From NCBI GenBank assembly GCA_002839825.1, contig PGYU01000009.1, forward strand, positions 38,767-102,766: DNA of 64,000 bases, given 5' to 3'. Below, in pieces: positions 27,397 through 38,314 of this stretch. Source of the DNA: Ignavibacteriae bacterium HGW-Ignavibacteriae-1 (GTDB lineage Bacteria; Bacteroidota; Ignavibacteria; Kapaibacteriales; UBA2268). A program made the translations under genes and the position numbers. Each line of letters opens with the position of its first letter. Position 1 is the first letter of the stretch. The notes under the pieces were generated by a model. It was not told where the DNA came from, ran no database searches, and saw only the letters and a list, made by a program, of their open reading frames with translations.

Positions 27397-29325
27397 TTAT
27401 CTGTTCAAAATCATAGTTTCTGAAACATTGACACCGCTTCCGCGCAATTTGTAGATATAGACTCCGTTGGCAACATTCTTACCATTCATATCAGAGCCGT
27501 TCCACATGTAAGAATGAACGTCTGCTGTCAAATCTTCGTTAAAGATTTCTTTAACCAAATTACCTTGCAAATCATAGACACTTAATGAATAGTTGCCTGA
27601 TTGGGCAATATTAACATTGATAAGTGTATTTTCAGCAAAAGGATTTGGAGTATTTGACAAAGTTAGAGCAGTTGCTTCACCTTTTTCAATTGTATTTACA
27701 ACAAGGTTTAGGTCACCAACTTCATTATCGTTAAATCTAATGTTTGTTAAATTCAAATCTGCATCAGTTAATCTTAAAGTAAGAATTAGAACCGGGTCAG
27801 TGTTTGAGAATTTACCATCACCTGATAAAACAATAGTATTAGCATTAGACATCACCATAATATTTGTTGCATCACTTTCATATTTGATTACATCAAGTAT
27901 GTCAGCATTTACATTGAATCTGATACCAAGAGCTTGATTTAAAGTTCCATTCAAATATATTGGCAATTGAACTGAACCATTACCCAAATAAGTAATATTA
28001 CCCAATTTGATATGATTAGCATGTTCTTCAGCAGCTAATTTACCATAGTTTACTGAAGTGTCAAGTAACCAAGGCAATTCAACAATTCTGGCACCAATAT
28101 AACGTAAAATCCAAGCAGCATCATATTCGTTAGCTTCAAAAAGAACTTGCTTAATAGAGCTAATTTCATTTGGTAAATCATCAGTAAATACTTTGCTTCT
28201 TCTAGTAATATTTACTTTTTCACCTGCAGTGTTGTAGTAATATCTACCATTGTGATTAACATCACCGTGGTAAGCAGCACGACGTCTAACCGGATCCAAA
28301 GGAATACCTGTAGCAACTGATTTCAAAATTAATCTTACATCATTAACAGTTACAAATCTACTTTGTGGCATATTGTAATGTTTGTTACCGATAGCTTTTG
28401 AGAAGTCAACGTCGCCGTCACCCCACCATTCAGCAACATTAAATCTGATGCTAGCTGTAAAGAGGATTCTCTTATCGGAACCTGTTGAAGGTTGCCAATT
28501 TTGAGTAACGTCAGTTCTTGTACTTGCTAATTCAATATCTTGGTCGAATAACAAACCATTCAAAAAGTCTGCTCCTTCGCCAACGATTTTGCCTTCGCCT
28601 TTGATACCGGCAACTGCGCCTCTTGTGATAACGCGAGTATCAGTAATATCAGGACGATTACGTGGTCCGATTGAACCATAAGCGAATTCGATATCACCTT
28701 GTTTTGAATATTCATCATAAGATTCGTACAATCTAACTTGGAAATTAGCAACACTTGATTTTACATCTTCATCATCAAGGCGATAGTTAATATTCAAATC
28801 TTTCCATTGCACGATAAATACTTTTCTTTCTACACCGGTAGAATCAAATTCAGAGATAGTTTTGTATGATATTTCCGATACTACATAACCGTTAGTAAAG
28901 AAGTCTGTTTCATCTCTATAGTAGTGGTCACCCCAAAATGGTGCAACTACGTTAGTTGGATAGCTATTTGCGTCCAAAAATAGAGCTTGTGGATTTGGCG
29001 ATGGCAAGTATGGAGGAGGTGATAATGTAATATAACCATTAACACTAATCCACGCTTGGTTGAATATTTCTCCGTTAAACTCGAAATCGAATCCGAGATT
29101 AACACGATAGTATCCATCTTTCTTGTTTGTTTCGTTAAAGTTAGGTCCTAACGAAAACGCACTGGCAGGTATTACAGTTCCATCAGTAAATTCATCATAT
29201 GGTTTGTTTTCAACCAGAGTGATGTTATTGAATTCACCGAACACCTGAGCAATTGCTGTTTGAGGCAGATTGACGATTACAGCAATTACTGCTATCATTA
29301 TCGCACTCAATAGAAATTTTTTCAT
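27397..29325 (-). CDS. T9SS type A sorting-domain protein with nidogen-like N-terminus
   Basis: 642 residues. Signal peptide MKKFLLSAIMIAVIAVIVNL. Residues 50-300 (LGFDFEFNGEIFNQAWISVNGYITLSP, VVAPFWGDHYYRD, FIVQWKDLNINYR, FQVRLYES, GDIEFAYGSIG) look like a nidogen/NIDO-type module. A dockerin-like patch (GDVNHNGRYYYN) follows near 370, then a cohesin-like segment (VQLPIYLNGTLNQALGIRFNVNADIL). The C-terminus has an FlgD/T9SS type A domain: NPFAENTLINVNIAQSGNYSL...GVYIYKLRG. GGAG sits 6 nt before the ATG. Putative adhesive surface protein. Confidence 0.83.
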   Translation of the reverse strand: MKKFLLSAIMIAVIAVIVNLPQTAIAQVFGEFNNITLVENKPYDEFTDGTVIPASAFSLGPNFNETNKKDGYYRVNLGFDFEFNGEIFNQAWISVNGYITLSPPPYLPSPNPQALFLDANSYPTNVVAPFWGDHYYRDETDFFTNGYVVSEISYKTISEFDSTGVERKVFIVQWKDLNINYRLDDEDVKSSVANFQVRLYESYDEYSKQGDIEFAYGSIGPRNRPDITDTRVITRGAVAGIKGEGKIVGEGADFLNGLLFDQDIELASTRTDVTQNWQPSTGSDKRILFTASIRFNVAEWWGDGDVDFSKAIGNKHYNMPQSRFVTVNDVRLILKSVATGIPLDPVRRRAAYHGDVNHNGRYYYNTAGEKVNITRRSKVFTDDLPNEISSIKQVLFEANEYDAAWILRYIGARIVELPWLLDTSVNYGKLAAEEHANHIKLGNITYLGNGSVQLPIYLNGTLNQALGIRFNVNADILDVIKYESDATNIMVMSNANTIVLSGDGKFSNTDPVLILTLRLTDADLNLTNIRFNDNEVGDLNLVVNTIEKGEATALTLSNTPNPFAENTLINVNIAQSGNYSLSVYDLQGNLVKEIFNEDLTADVHSYMWNGSDMNGKNVANGVYIYKLRGSGVNVSETMILNR

Positions 29326-29411
29326 GATTATCTCCTATTTTTATATATTTATTTTCAATATTTAATATCGAGCAAGCCTCTCAAAAGAGAGAAGCCTGCT
29401 CAATAATTGAA

Positions 29412-32400
29412 TTATTTAACTATTACAATCGGATAAACGCTTGTAACTTTACCGGAAACTAATCTAAGCATATATTGACCGCTTGAGATTTGGTTACCGT
29501 CAGTTAAATTACCGTCCCAATTGATTTGGTAAGTACCGCTTTTCATAACATCGTTAGTAAGTGTCATCAACTCATTACCAATAAGGTCAACCAACTGAAT
29601 GGTAACATTACCGCTGTTGAGCAATTCGAATTCGATTGTAGTATTTTCGCTTACCGGATTTGGCGATACGCTAACGATACGAGTTGCAGTTGCATTTGGA
29701 TCAATTTCGGTTACCGAGTTAGTCCAGTCATGCATAATTACAAATCCTTCTATAGCATTGTCAATCACAGTTACAACGGCTCTACCATCAATCATTTCAA
29801 ATTGAATGGAACTTGTGTAATAGTTTTGCATTGGGTCTCTCATATTGAAAGTAAAGAGATTACCATCTGAGAATCTGTCTCTTAAGTGCCATGAAGAACC
29901 GGCAGGGTTTTTCGCTGCATCATTGAGAGCAGGTATTTCGTTCGGATCCCAAGATATTTTAACAGGATAGAGTGCTGATGTTCCACCGGCGAGACCGCCT
30001 GCTTGGAAAATAGCTTTATAAATATATACTCTGTTATTATTGCTAATTGCTGTCGGGAAGATGTTAAAATGAACACCTTGTCTGTTTGCAATTTCCCATC
30101 TTGAATCAAATACGTCATTAAATGGAACCGGTGGTAATTCATATTCGCAAAGATCTACATCAAGTTTACCAACATATTCACCATCGTTGCCATCACCTGT
30201 TGAAGTACCTGGTACGCTTGAAGTACCAAATATCAAATCTTGATATGCACCATTAACATTTTCAACTCTAATTGATGCTGTAAAGTTTGTTTCTAATGAT
30301 ACGTGTAATTTGAAGATTTTTTCAAATTTATTACCAAATGCATCTTCAATAATTACTTGTATAGTTACCTTACCATCAGCATCAGGTTGAACATTACCGG
30401 TTTTTGTTATTGTAATTTCAAAATTATCAGTTGTTCCATTACCTGTGTAGGTGTTTGGTGTTACAGTAAATCCTTGCAAAGGTTGACCATCTTTATTCAA
30501 CAATGTAATTGTTATGGTTTCTGCCGGATTAGTTCTCAACAAGTCTGTATCAGTTATAGTAAAAGTAGTGCTCCAAGGTAAATTAGGATCAATACAATCA
30601 ACTGAAGGAATACCTGTTACGAAAGGATTGTGTGATACACCTAGAACTACCATAGGAATCTGAGCATAAGTTGCAAGACCGTTCTCGTCAGTAACAATAA
30701 CAGTTACTAATATGTTGTCTCTTGGAGCATCTTTAACTCTTGGAGTTCCGTACAATACACCTGTATTTGGATTGATTTTCAACCAAAGTGGAGTAGTTTT
30801 CTTGTTACTCAAGTCAATTACGCCTGCTTCTTCGAAACAAGGGTCAATAGGTCTTGAAGTTTCTGTATTATCTACATAAATCAATTCGTAAGTATGTTTT
30901 TGACCAAAGTTAGGGTCAGTAACAATAATTCTACGAGTTTGATCTAATAGTGTCGGATTATAGTCTCTATCTTCAATTGCCGGTGGTAACGAATCTGTTA
31001 CGATAGTTGGAACAACGTTAATCATTACTTTGAATTGTTTTGAAGCAATTCCTGTATGACCGTCATTAACGACAACTGTAAAGATTGTATCTGTATGGAA
31101 TGAACCATGATATTGTGGATCAGGAGTTATCATTGCATATGCTTCATCAGCAGGGATACGGATATTAATCTTACCGAAAGCTGTGAAATCAGTTGCAAAT
31201 GCGTCTGGTTGAGTTTCTCCATCATAGAGATACATGTATTTAGAATCCATCCATTCAGGTCTTGATTGAACTAAATAAACGCCTTCTCCCCATTTAACAG
31301 GATCACCATCATATTCAATTTCGTCGAATATTGCTGTATCAGCAGGATTCATACGTATTGCTTTGCTAATGTATCCATAAGAAGTTCTACCGTAACGGAA
31401 GTCCCAACCTGCAGCTGCCGGTGAATGATCTTCTAATTCGTCATCAGTATTGATGTCTATTTGGAATCTAAGTTTGTCAGTTAAGTTTGCAAGCAATCTA
31501 GTTTCTCTGTCAAATCCGCAAGGATAAACTGAAGGAACATAATCAACATAAACTTCGTTTGGTTTATCCATTCTGTAAATTGTTTCTTCATCACCAGGTT
31601 CGAGGAATCTAGGAACGCTGTCAACAACAAAGATGTGGAATTGATAAGAATTAGTATATCTTGAACCTACATTGATAGTATCTTGTTGCAAATATCTTGC
31701 ATTTGCAATATCATACATTTCAGCGTGCATATAAGATGGGAATGTTTCGATATATTGTGCAATCACATCCGGGTCTAATGCCGGTAGATAAGCTAACAAT
31801 GAATCAAGTGTTCTGTAGTGAGGAGGATAATTTTCAGAGTAAACTCTTACCCATTCTCCACCAGGCACAACAAAAGGATTGATTGGGCGACCTGCTAATT
31901 CGAGATAGCCATATGCACCATCTTTTACAGGGTCTGTAGCTGATTTTCTATTTACTACCAACCAATGACTTAAACCTGAATTTGGTTCAAGTTCTAATCT
32001 ATAACCTAATTGTGAATAGTTAGCCGGATCTTCGAAATATCTTGGATCCCAGAATCTATTTGTATCAACTGATGTGATGTTTAATATGGAGTCTCTTCCG
32101 CGTCCACCGGCAATCATTCCGGATGGATCACCATCGAGATCTAATCCACTGTAATAACGGAATTCAACTGGATAAGGTCTATCTTCAGTAACAAATACTT
32201 TGTTTAAGAATTCAGTAATAATAACTTCTTCTTTAACATCCGGATCGTCGTACGATGGAAGTGTTTTGAAAATAGTATCAGTTTGTAATTTCACGATATC
32301 GCCTGTAAATACAGGAGGTACTGTTGATTCTACGATTCTGAAAGCAGTTCCTTTCAAAGCAGCTTCATGAACGCCTTCTCTCCAGAGAATAGTTCTTGAT

Positions 32401-35400
32401 ACGATTTGTACTGAGTCACCAACTCTTACAGGTAATGAACGGTATCTTTCGCCACCAAAATAAGTAGTTCTTGATTCGCCATTAATTAAGTTCGAAGGAG
32501 GCATGCCTGGACGGTTGCTGAATAAATCAGGAACTCTACCAAGAAGTCTGTGAGTTTGAGCAGTATAACGACGACCTTGTAGGACACCGAAATCTTCATC
32601 ATAAGGATCTAAGTACAATCTCTTTAACAATTCAGGACCTGAACCTAAGTTAGCCAAACCTTCTGCTGAACGTCTCCAAGTTGGGTCGCGTCTTTCTGAA
32701 GAGTCAGGAATCATTTCGATTGTAGCTCTGAAAGTTTCTCTATGAGGAGCATCTTCACTTACTTGTTCAAGATTAGCACGAATAAAGTCACCTGTATTCA
32801 AGTTGATTACAAAGTAAACTGTATGGTTCAATAATCTTGGGTCATGATTGCTTCTTCTTGTTAAGTCATCATAATTAGCTCTTGCTTCTAAATGTAGAGG
32901 GTAACCTATTGGATGATAGTTAACACCATCTACATCAGGTTTGAATTCTGTAATAAGAGCAGCAATACCCGGGTATTTCAAATTGTTGTCATCATCTCTT
33001 GCTTCTGCAATAAACGGATCGCGAGTCCAACGTTTGATTACCTTACCGTATGAAGGTTGGTTAACGTTATCGAAAGTTCTTAACTTAGGAGGAATACCTA
33101 CAGAAAAGTCTTCAATCGGGCTCATTCTTCTGTTTGAATAGTCAGCAGTTTTGATGTCTGTGTTTTTGTCATATAAATCATAAACATGACCTGACATGAG
33201 TAATTTTTCAGGAATACTCATTGCGTCATGGATATTTTGTGTACCGTCTGCATTTTTCAATACAACAGGAACGTAAATAACGTCGCCTCTTGAAATTGAT
33301 TCAAATGGACCTTTTTGTCTTGGGTCAGCAGGTGTAGGATTTATCAATTCAGGATATAAGAATTGTAACCAAGTATTGCCATCGCCTGAAACAAAGAAAG
33401 TTTCCATTCTTGCAAATTGTGGATTTTGTTGCATATGAGGCAATGTAAAATGAACATTTGCTTCAGTAGCACCCCAGAAGTTACCGCGTAATGTATCAGT
33501 ACCACCATAACCAAGACCTGTAGTTCCTGCCAATATACCTTTTGAATTCGGTGCATCAGGCAATCTAATTAAGAATCTTGCATTGTTGTTGTAAATACTG
33601 TTTGCAGCTTCTGAATATGTATAAGCCGGTAATGGACCTTGAACTTCACCATAAATAGTAGCACCAGCGAGGTCTGATGAAGCTTCGTTAAAGTTAATAT
33701 CGCCACCGTTATCTCTTGAAAGAGCACCGGTGATAACATTTTGTTCCATTCCAACCATTGAATAAGCATTGTTGCCAGTAACTAATGAACGAGTTAAGAT
33801 AAGTTTCAAATCATAGTTGTCAGAATAGATTGCTGAACCTGAATAAGCCATGTTATCTTGAATTCTTACACGGTTAAAGTTCACAGAATCAATTCTGCCA
33901 ATTTTTGATGGAGAAACACTATCAAGAATATAAAGTGCACCGCCAAGACCGATACCATTTTCAGGTAAATAAGAGTCAAGGTTGTAACGATTTACATCTG
34001 TAAAGCTCATATTAGTAGGATTAGCTTTTGCCCAATTAGCACCTGCGTCCATAGTTCTTAACACCAAACCGGCATCGCCGACAATGTAACCAACATTTGG
34101 AGTTGGGAAGCTAAGACCATGATAGTTTAATTCAGTATCAGTAGTCATCGGAGTCCAAGTATCACCACCGTCAACTGATTTCCAAGCCAATCCGCCTGTA
34201 CCAATCATAAAGCCGTTAGTTTGACCGATGAAAGTGATATCTTTTAAGTGATTCATGATTCCAAAGTCAACTAAATTCCAAGTATTACCTGCATTTTCAG
34301 TTACTAAGAATGTTCCGTTTTGACCTAAGATAAAGCCTTTGTTAGAATTTACAAAATGAACTGAGTTCAAATCTTGGTAAGTTCCTGCAAGGTCAATAAA
34401 TTCCCAGTTAATACCATCTGTAGTTCTTAATACTTCAGCGTTGTTACCAACTGCGAAACCTACATTAGTAGAAACAAAGAATACACTCTTCAAATCAAGA
34501 ATACCGGGTTTAGTAACAGACCAAGTAGCGCCTGCATTAACAGTTCTTAAGATGTAACCATCGTCAGCAACTGCATAACCTACGTTTGAACCGACAAAGA
34601 ATATATCATTGATTCTCAAGTCAGTATTTGTATTTAACATTTGGAATGTAGCACCACCGTCAATTGTTTTAACGATAATACCACGGTCGCCACCAAAGTA
34701 GCCAACCATTTCTGAAGTAAATGCAACAGTAGTGAATCTAAAAGGAACACCTGTGTTTAGGTATTGCCAATCATCACCGCTATTTGTAAATTTGATAGCT
34801 ACGCCATTCATACCAACAGCATAACCTGTAGTATTAGTTACCCATTTTGTGGCTAACAAATCTAATGTTGTAACAGGAGTACCTTGTCCAACTTGAGTTG
34901 TTCCTGTACCCATTTGAGCTTGAACGATTTCATTTTCTTGATCGAGAATAATCTCGTTATCAATGAATCTTGTCAACATTCTTACATCAGCAGGGAAAGT
35001 TTGGTCTTCACCTGTAAAGGCGTCGTCATGTGAAGTATAACCAACTGGTAAACCGTTTTCGTAATAAATTTCATCTAAGTCAGTAAGGAAGTAGCGTTTT
35101 GTAGCTGCATCTTGAAGATTAACTAAAGATACCGCACCACCGTTACCATTATATACAGTGTTATTCAAAAAGTCAACACCTTTGATAACGTTTAATTCAC
35201 CATTAAATGAATAAATCGCACCACCACCACGAATTTGAGTTATATTATCTTCTACCATGCCTTCACCGACAACGTTGCCGATAAATTCTGCACGGATAAG
35301 TGAAATAGCTCTCTTAATAGGAGGAACAGGAGGAATTGCATTCGGGATTCTGATGTCAATCGCACCACCGGAGAAACCGGCTGTATTGTTCCAGAATCTA

Positions 35401-37442
35401 ACTGAATATTTACCGTCATAACCTAATAAAGCATTCGCTTCAACACCGCCTGAGCCATTAACAGTCATATTTCTCTTAGTGAGAATTGCACCGCCATGAG
35501 TCAAAGCCGAGTTACCTTCAAATTTAATATCGAAACCATAATCTCTAGTTTCGAGTTTAGCATCCGAACCACCAACAACAGGTGAAGCGTGAGCTGAAGT
35601 ATTGCCATCAATAAATATCGCACCACCGGCAGCAGATTTGTTGCCTGTGAAATAAGTTTCGTTGACGTTTTCACGTGATGGACCACCTCTTACTTGAAGT
35701 CTGCCAAGAGTGTTTTCCATGAAAATCGCACCACCCATTGAATAACCGGCAGAAGTAACACCAAATAATGAATCATCTTCAAAATATTTAGCATAAGTTC
35801 TATTGTCAGTATATTCACCGGCAACAATCATCGAAGTGTAATTAGCGAGGTATAAAGCACCACCGCGAGCACCATGTGAATTCATTGATTGTTGGAAGTT
35901 TCTTGATTCGTTATTTCTGGCAATAAAAGTATCGGGGTTATCGAAGAATACAACTTCGCCACCAATATTAATACTATTGTTGAAACCTAAAGAGACTTCA
36001 ATTTGTCTGTCTTTAAATTCAGGCATACCTGAAATGTAAATCGCACCACCATAAGCTTCATTGCCTGCTTGCATTGGATAGTTAGCAGGTTCATCAGTTA
36101 CGTCACGTGTAATTTGACGTCCATCTTGCATTTCAACTCTAACATTAGCTAATTGAACCATGTTATTGTGGAATTCAAGATTACGCATTCTACCCAAGAA
36201 GATAGCTAAACGAGCATCATCAAAAGCTTGACGATAAGTAGCGTTATTGCTTCCCCAAGGTTCTGACATAGCCATACTTTCATCAACATTATCAATTCTC
36301 AAAATTGGATTTTGAGTATTTATAATAGAAGGAGTACCATCAGGGTTTGTAATGTGTGGGTTTTTAGTAGCAGGATAATAGCCCACGCCTTGAGTACTTC
36401 CACCAAAAGTAGAAGCAAGTTCGATAGGTGCGGACAAAATATTCAAAGCACCGCCACGAAGACGTGCCATGTTATTTGAAAATTTACAATCAATCAACCA
36501 AGTTCTTGATGAGAAAGTAGTGATAGCACCACCTGCACCATTAGTCAATTGTTTCATTCTCTTGTTTAGAGCGCTTGTAGCACCACCGGGATAAAGCGGA
36601 ACTCTATCAACGGTTGTATCTTTCTTGAATGATTCAAATTCTACATTTCTGAAGAACGCAGCTCTTGCACCGGGCAATACTATAATATGACCCCATTCGC
36701 GGGACATATCAAAAGCTTGACCGATAAACTTAATCGTTTCCGGATTGATAGTAGCGACTTTGCCGCCAACTCTTCTCCAAGGCATTGTTTTAAGATTAGG
36801 GTCGTAATTTTCGGGGTCAAAATTCAAACGTGAAGCTTGATACATCAATGCTTGTTCGTACGAAAGTACGATAAGGTTTGAATTGCTTTGAGCCGCAGCA
36901 TTACGGAATCTTGGGTAGTCGCTACTGCTAGGGTCAACAATATCAACTATTTGTCTTGTTGATTTATTCAACAAAACATGGAAAATATGATTATACTTAT
37001 CCAAATGGACCGTTGGGTCCTTTGGTGTTTCAACTCTAATAGTGCGAGCAGCACCAGAGTTGTCATTGTATTGGTCAACAGCATTGTAGAAGAAATACTC
37101 GTAACTAGCGTGACCAAGCGGCTCATACGTCAAAACTGGGTTTAAACCACCCGGTCTTTCAATATAAGAAGCTTTTGCAAGCCCATCGGCTAAAACTCTG
37201 CCGCCTGCGGCGACAATCAATCTGCCATTGGGATGCATGTAGAGTGTAGTTCCGGGTTCAATGAGAAGAGTTCCGTTTACAGTGTAATCCTTATTGAATA
37301 TGTAAACAGAGTCTTTCATGAAAACCCTTACTTGACCCGGCTCAATGGAACCGGATACGTAAACTTGGTTTGACTGAGCGTATCCGTATGACAGGATGCC
37401 CAATAGTACCACCAAAAAACTCAAACGAATCAATCGTTTCAT
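29412..37442 (-). CDS. Giant T9SS cargo protein: beta-helix with inserted Ycf48-like propeller
   Basis: 2676 residues; signal peptide MKRLIRLSFLVVLLGILSYG, SD GGAGG 4 nt before the ATG. Residues about 40-860 and 1150-1260 show repeated GGA-I/L motifs (RGGALNI, GGAIYISG, GGAIFME, GGAIDIR) typical of right-handed beta-helix and polymorphic outer membrane repeats. Between them, residues about 860-1140 hold seven Ycf48-like repeats of about 43 residues (VGYAVG...GIIVKTIDGGATFQ and variants), enough for one closed propeller. A long region (1260-2140) has no domain I can name. Cadherin/Ig-like segments (TYELIYVD...LKINPNTGVLYGTP) follow near 2150-2400, then the module shared with neighbours and a sorting domain (VSVSPNPVSENTTIEFEL...MLRLVSGKV). 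Presumed surface adhesin or structural protein. Confidence 0.85.
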   Translation of the reverse strand: MKRLIRLSFLVVLLGILSYGYAQSNQVYVSGSIEPGQVRVFMKDSVYIFNKDYTVNGTLLIEPGTTLYMHPNGRLIVAAGGRVLADGLAKASYIERPGGLNPVLTYEPLGHASYEYFFYNAVDQYNDNSGAARTIRVETPKDPTVHLDKYNHIFHVLLNKSTRQIVDIVDPSSSDYPRFRNAAAQSNSNLIVLSYEQALMYQASRLNFDPENYDPNLKTMPWRRVGGKVATINPETIKFIGQAFDMSREWGHIIVLPGARAAFFRNVEFESFKKDTTVDRVPLYPGGATSALNKRMKQLTNGAGGAITTFSSRTWLIDCKFSNNMARLRGGALNILSAPIELASTFGGSTQGVGYYPATKNPHITNPDGTPSIINTQNPILRIDNVDESMAMSEPWGSNNATYRQAFDDARLAIFLGRMRNLEFHNNMVQLANVRVEMQDGRQITRDVTDEPANYPMQAGNEAYGGAIYISGMPEFKDRQIEVSLGFNNSINIGGEVVFFDNPDTFIARNNESRNFQQSMNSHGARGGALYLANYTSMIVAGEYTDNRTYAKYFEDDSLFGVTSAGYSMGGAIFMENTLGRLQVRGGPSRENVNETYFTGNKSAAGGAIFIDGNTSAHASPVVGGSDAKLETRDYGFDIKFEGNSALTHGGAILTKRNMTVNGSGGVEANALLGYDGKYSVRFWNNTAGFSGGAIDIRIPNAIPPVPPIKRAISLIRAEFIGNVVGEGMVEDNITQIRGGGAIYSFNGELNVIKGVDFLNNTVYNGNGGAVSLVNLQDAATKRYFLTDLDEIYYENGLPVGYTSHDDAFTGEDQTFPADVRMLTRFIDNEIILDQENEIVQAQMGTGTTQVGQGTPVTTLDLLATKWVTNTTGYAVGMNGVAIKFTNSGDDWQYLNTGVPFRFTTVAFTSEMVGYFGGDRGIIVKTIDGGATFQMLNTNTDLRINDIFFVGSNVGYAVADDGYILRTVNAGATWSVTKPGILDLKSVFFVSTNVGFAVGNNAEVLRTTDGINWEFIDLAGTYQDLNSVHFVNSNKGFILGQNGTFLVTENAGNTWNLVDFGIMNHLKDITFIGQTNGFMIGTGGLAWKSVDGGDTWTPMTTDTELNYHGLSFPTPNVGYIVGDAGLVLRTMDAGANWAKANPTNMSFTDVNRYNLDSYLPENGIGLGGALYILDSVSPSKIGRIDSVNFNRVRIQDNMAYSGSAIYSDNYDLKLILTRSLVTGNNAYSMVGMEQNVITGALSRDNGGDINFNEASSDLAGATIYGEVQGPLPAYTYSEAANSIYNNNARFLIRLPDAPNSKGILAGTTGLGYGGTDTLRGNFWGATEANVHFTLPHMQQNPQFARMETFFVSGDGNTWLQFLYPELINPTPADPRQKGPFESISRGDVIYVPVVLKNADGTQNIHDAMSIPEKLLMSGHVYDLYDKNTDIKTADYSNRRMSPIEDFSVGIPPKLRTFDNVNQPSYGKVIKRWTRDPFIAEARDDDNNLKYPGIAALITEFKPDVDGVNYHPIGYPLHLEARANYDDLTRRSNHDPRLLNHTVYFVINLNTGDFIRANLEQVSEDAPHRETFRATIEMIPDSSERRDPTWRRSAEGLANLGSGPELLKRLYLDPYDEDFGVLQGRRYTAQTHRLLGRVPDLFSNRPGMPPSNLINGESRTTYFGGERYRSLPVRVGDSVQIVSRTILWREGVHEAALKGTAFRIVESTVPPVFTGDIVKLQTDTIFKTLPSYDDPDVKEEVIITEFLNKVFVTEDRPYPVEFRYYSGLDLDGDPSGMIAGGRGRDSILNITSVDTNRFWDPRYFEDPANYSQLGYRLELEPNSGLSHWLVVNRKSATDPVKDGAYGYLELAGRPINPFVVPGGEWVRVYSENYPPHYRTLDSLLAYLPALDPDVIAQYIETFPSYMHAEMYDIANARYLQQDTINVGSRYTNSYQFHIFVVDSVPRFLEPGDEETIYRMDKPNEVYVDYVPSVYPCGFDRETRLLANLTDKLRFQIDINTDDELEDHSPAAAGWDFRYGRTSYGYISKAIRMNPADTAIFDEIEYDGDPVKWGEGVYLVQSRPEWMDSKYMYLYDGETQPDAFATDFTAFGKINIRIPADEAYAMITPDPQYHGSFHTDTIFTVVVNDGHTGIASKQFKVMINVVPTIVTDSLPPAIEDRDYNPTLLDQTRRIIVTDPNFGQKHTYELIYVDNTETSRPIDPCFEEAGVIDLSNKKTTPLWLKINPNTGVLYGTPRVKDAPRDNILVTVIVTDENGLATYAQIPMVVLGVSHNPFVTGIPSVDCIDPNLPWSTTFTITDTDLLRTNPAETITITLLNKDGQPLQGFTVTPNTYTGNGTTDNFEITITKTGNVQPDADGKVTIQVIIEDAFGNKFEKIFKLHVSLETNFTASIRVENVNGAYQDLIFGTSSVPGTSTGDGNDGEYVGKLDVDLCEYELPPVPFNDVFDSRWEIANRQGVHFNIFPTAISNNNRVYIYKAIFQAGGLAGGTSALYPVKISWDPNEIPALNDAAKNPAGSSWHLRDRFSDGNLFTFNMRDPMQNYYTSSIQFEMIDGRAVVTVIDNAIEGFVIMHDWTNSVTEIDPNATATRIVSVSPNPVSENTTIEFELLNSGNVTIQLVDLIGNELMTLTNDVMKSGTYQINWDGNLTDGNQISSGQYMLRLVSGKVTSVYPIVIVK

Positions 37443-37542
37443 GATACCTCCAAAAATTTAATACTTATGTACAACAAATTATATATTAACATCTATTTCA
37501 ATCATATAATAAAACAAAAATACGGGTTTGAACCCAATCAAC

Positions 37543-38274
37543 TTATTCAATAATCGTGCCAATTCGAATCAACCCCGCCTTTGCTAAGGGAGTAAATTCT
37601 GTTAACTGATTTTCGTCTATGATAGTTCTGAAAATTTCCTCGGCTTTGTCTTTATCGCCGGCCTTCTCAAAACATAATGCTGCATAAAACGAATAGCGTG
37701 ATTTCGTGTTATCATCTTCGGCTAATTCTGCTGCTGATTGGTAATTTTGAGCAGCTTCTTTCAGGTTGCCTTTCTGTTCGTGAACAGAAGCAATACCTGC
37801 CATTCCACCCATTTGAATAATATTTGCATCGGATTTTGAGGCTTTTTCAAAGTAGCTCATAGCATTATCATATTCGGCTTTATCAGCGTAAATTGTTGCA
37901 ACATATAAAGATGCAATCTTACCTTGAGAAGTACTCTGATATTCATCGGCTATGTGCTTGAGTCCTAAAACTTTTTCACCCAAATAAGTTTTGTCGGGGT
38001 CACCGTTAAGCGCCTTATCGAAATCACCTGCCTGGAAGTATGGTACTATGCGTGTCATCAAAGTTGCTACCTTGATTTCATTTTCGTTCGCTTGGTACCT
38101 CATATAGAGAAGAAATGCAACTAATGCTATAACTACTATCGATACAATGATTATTGGTTTACTGTATTTTTGAATGAAATTTTCCGCCGGGTTGCGGACT
38201 TCTGAAGCTTCATCTACTGACGAATCCCCTTCATTCATGTAGTTCTCTTTTTCTAATTCTGTTCTCTTTTTCAT
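37543..38274 (-). CDS. Membrane-anchored TPR protein (YfgM-like)
   Basis: 243 residues. An acidic cytoplasmic tail (1-38), one membrane helix (about 40-58, IIIVSIVVIALVAFLLYMRY) and a periplasmic part with TPR repeats (ASLYVATIYADKAEYDNAMSYFEKA, GIASVHEQKGNLKEAAQNYQSA, SRYSFYAALCFEKAGDKDKAEEIF). The layout matches the YfgM/'tetratricopeptide repeat-like' family that assists envelope protein biogenesis with the Sec machinery and chaperones. Whether it serves the neighbouring T9SS cargo is unknown. It stands 100 bp upstream of the giant gene, on the same strand, and just downstream of a tRNA. Confidence 0.8.
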   Translation of the reverse strand: MKKRTELEKENYMNEGDSSVDEASEVRNPAENFIQKYSKPIIIVSIVVIALVAFLLYMRYQANENEIKVATLMTRIVPYFQAGDFDKALNGDPDKTYLGEKVLGLKHIADEYQSTSQGKIASLYVATIYADKAEYDNAMSYFEKASKSDANIIQMGGMAGIASVHEQKGNLKEAAQNYQSAAELAEDDNTKSRYSFYAALCFEKAGDKDKAEEIFRTIIDENQLTEFTPLAKAGLIRIGTIIE

Positions 38275-38314
38275 CTACCCTTTCTGAAAATAAGTTAATA
38301 ACTATCTTAGTTTG

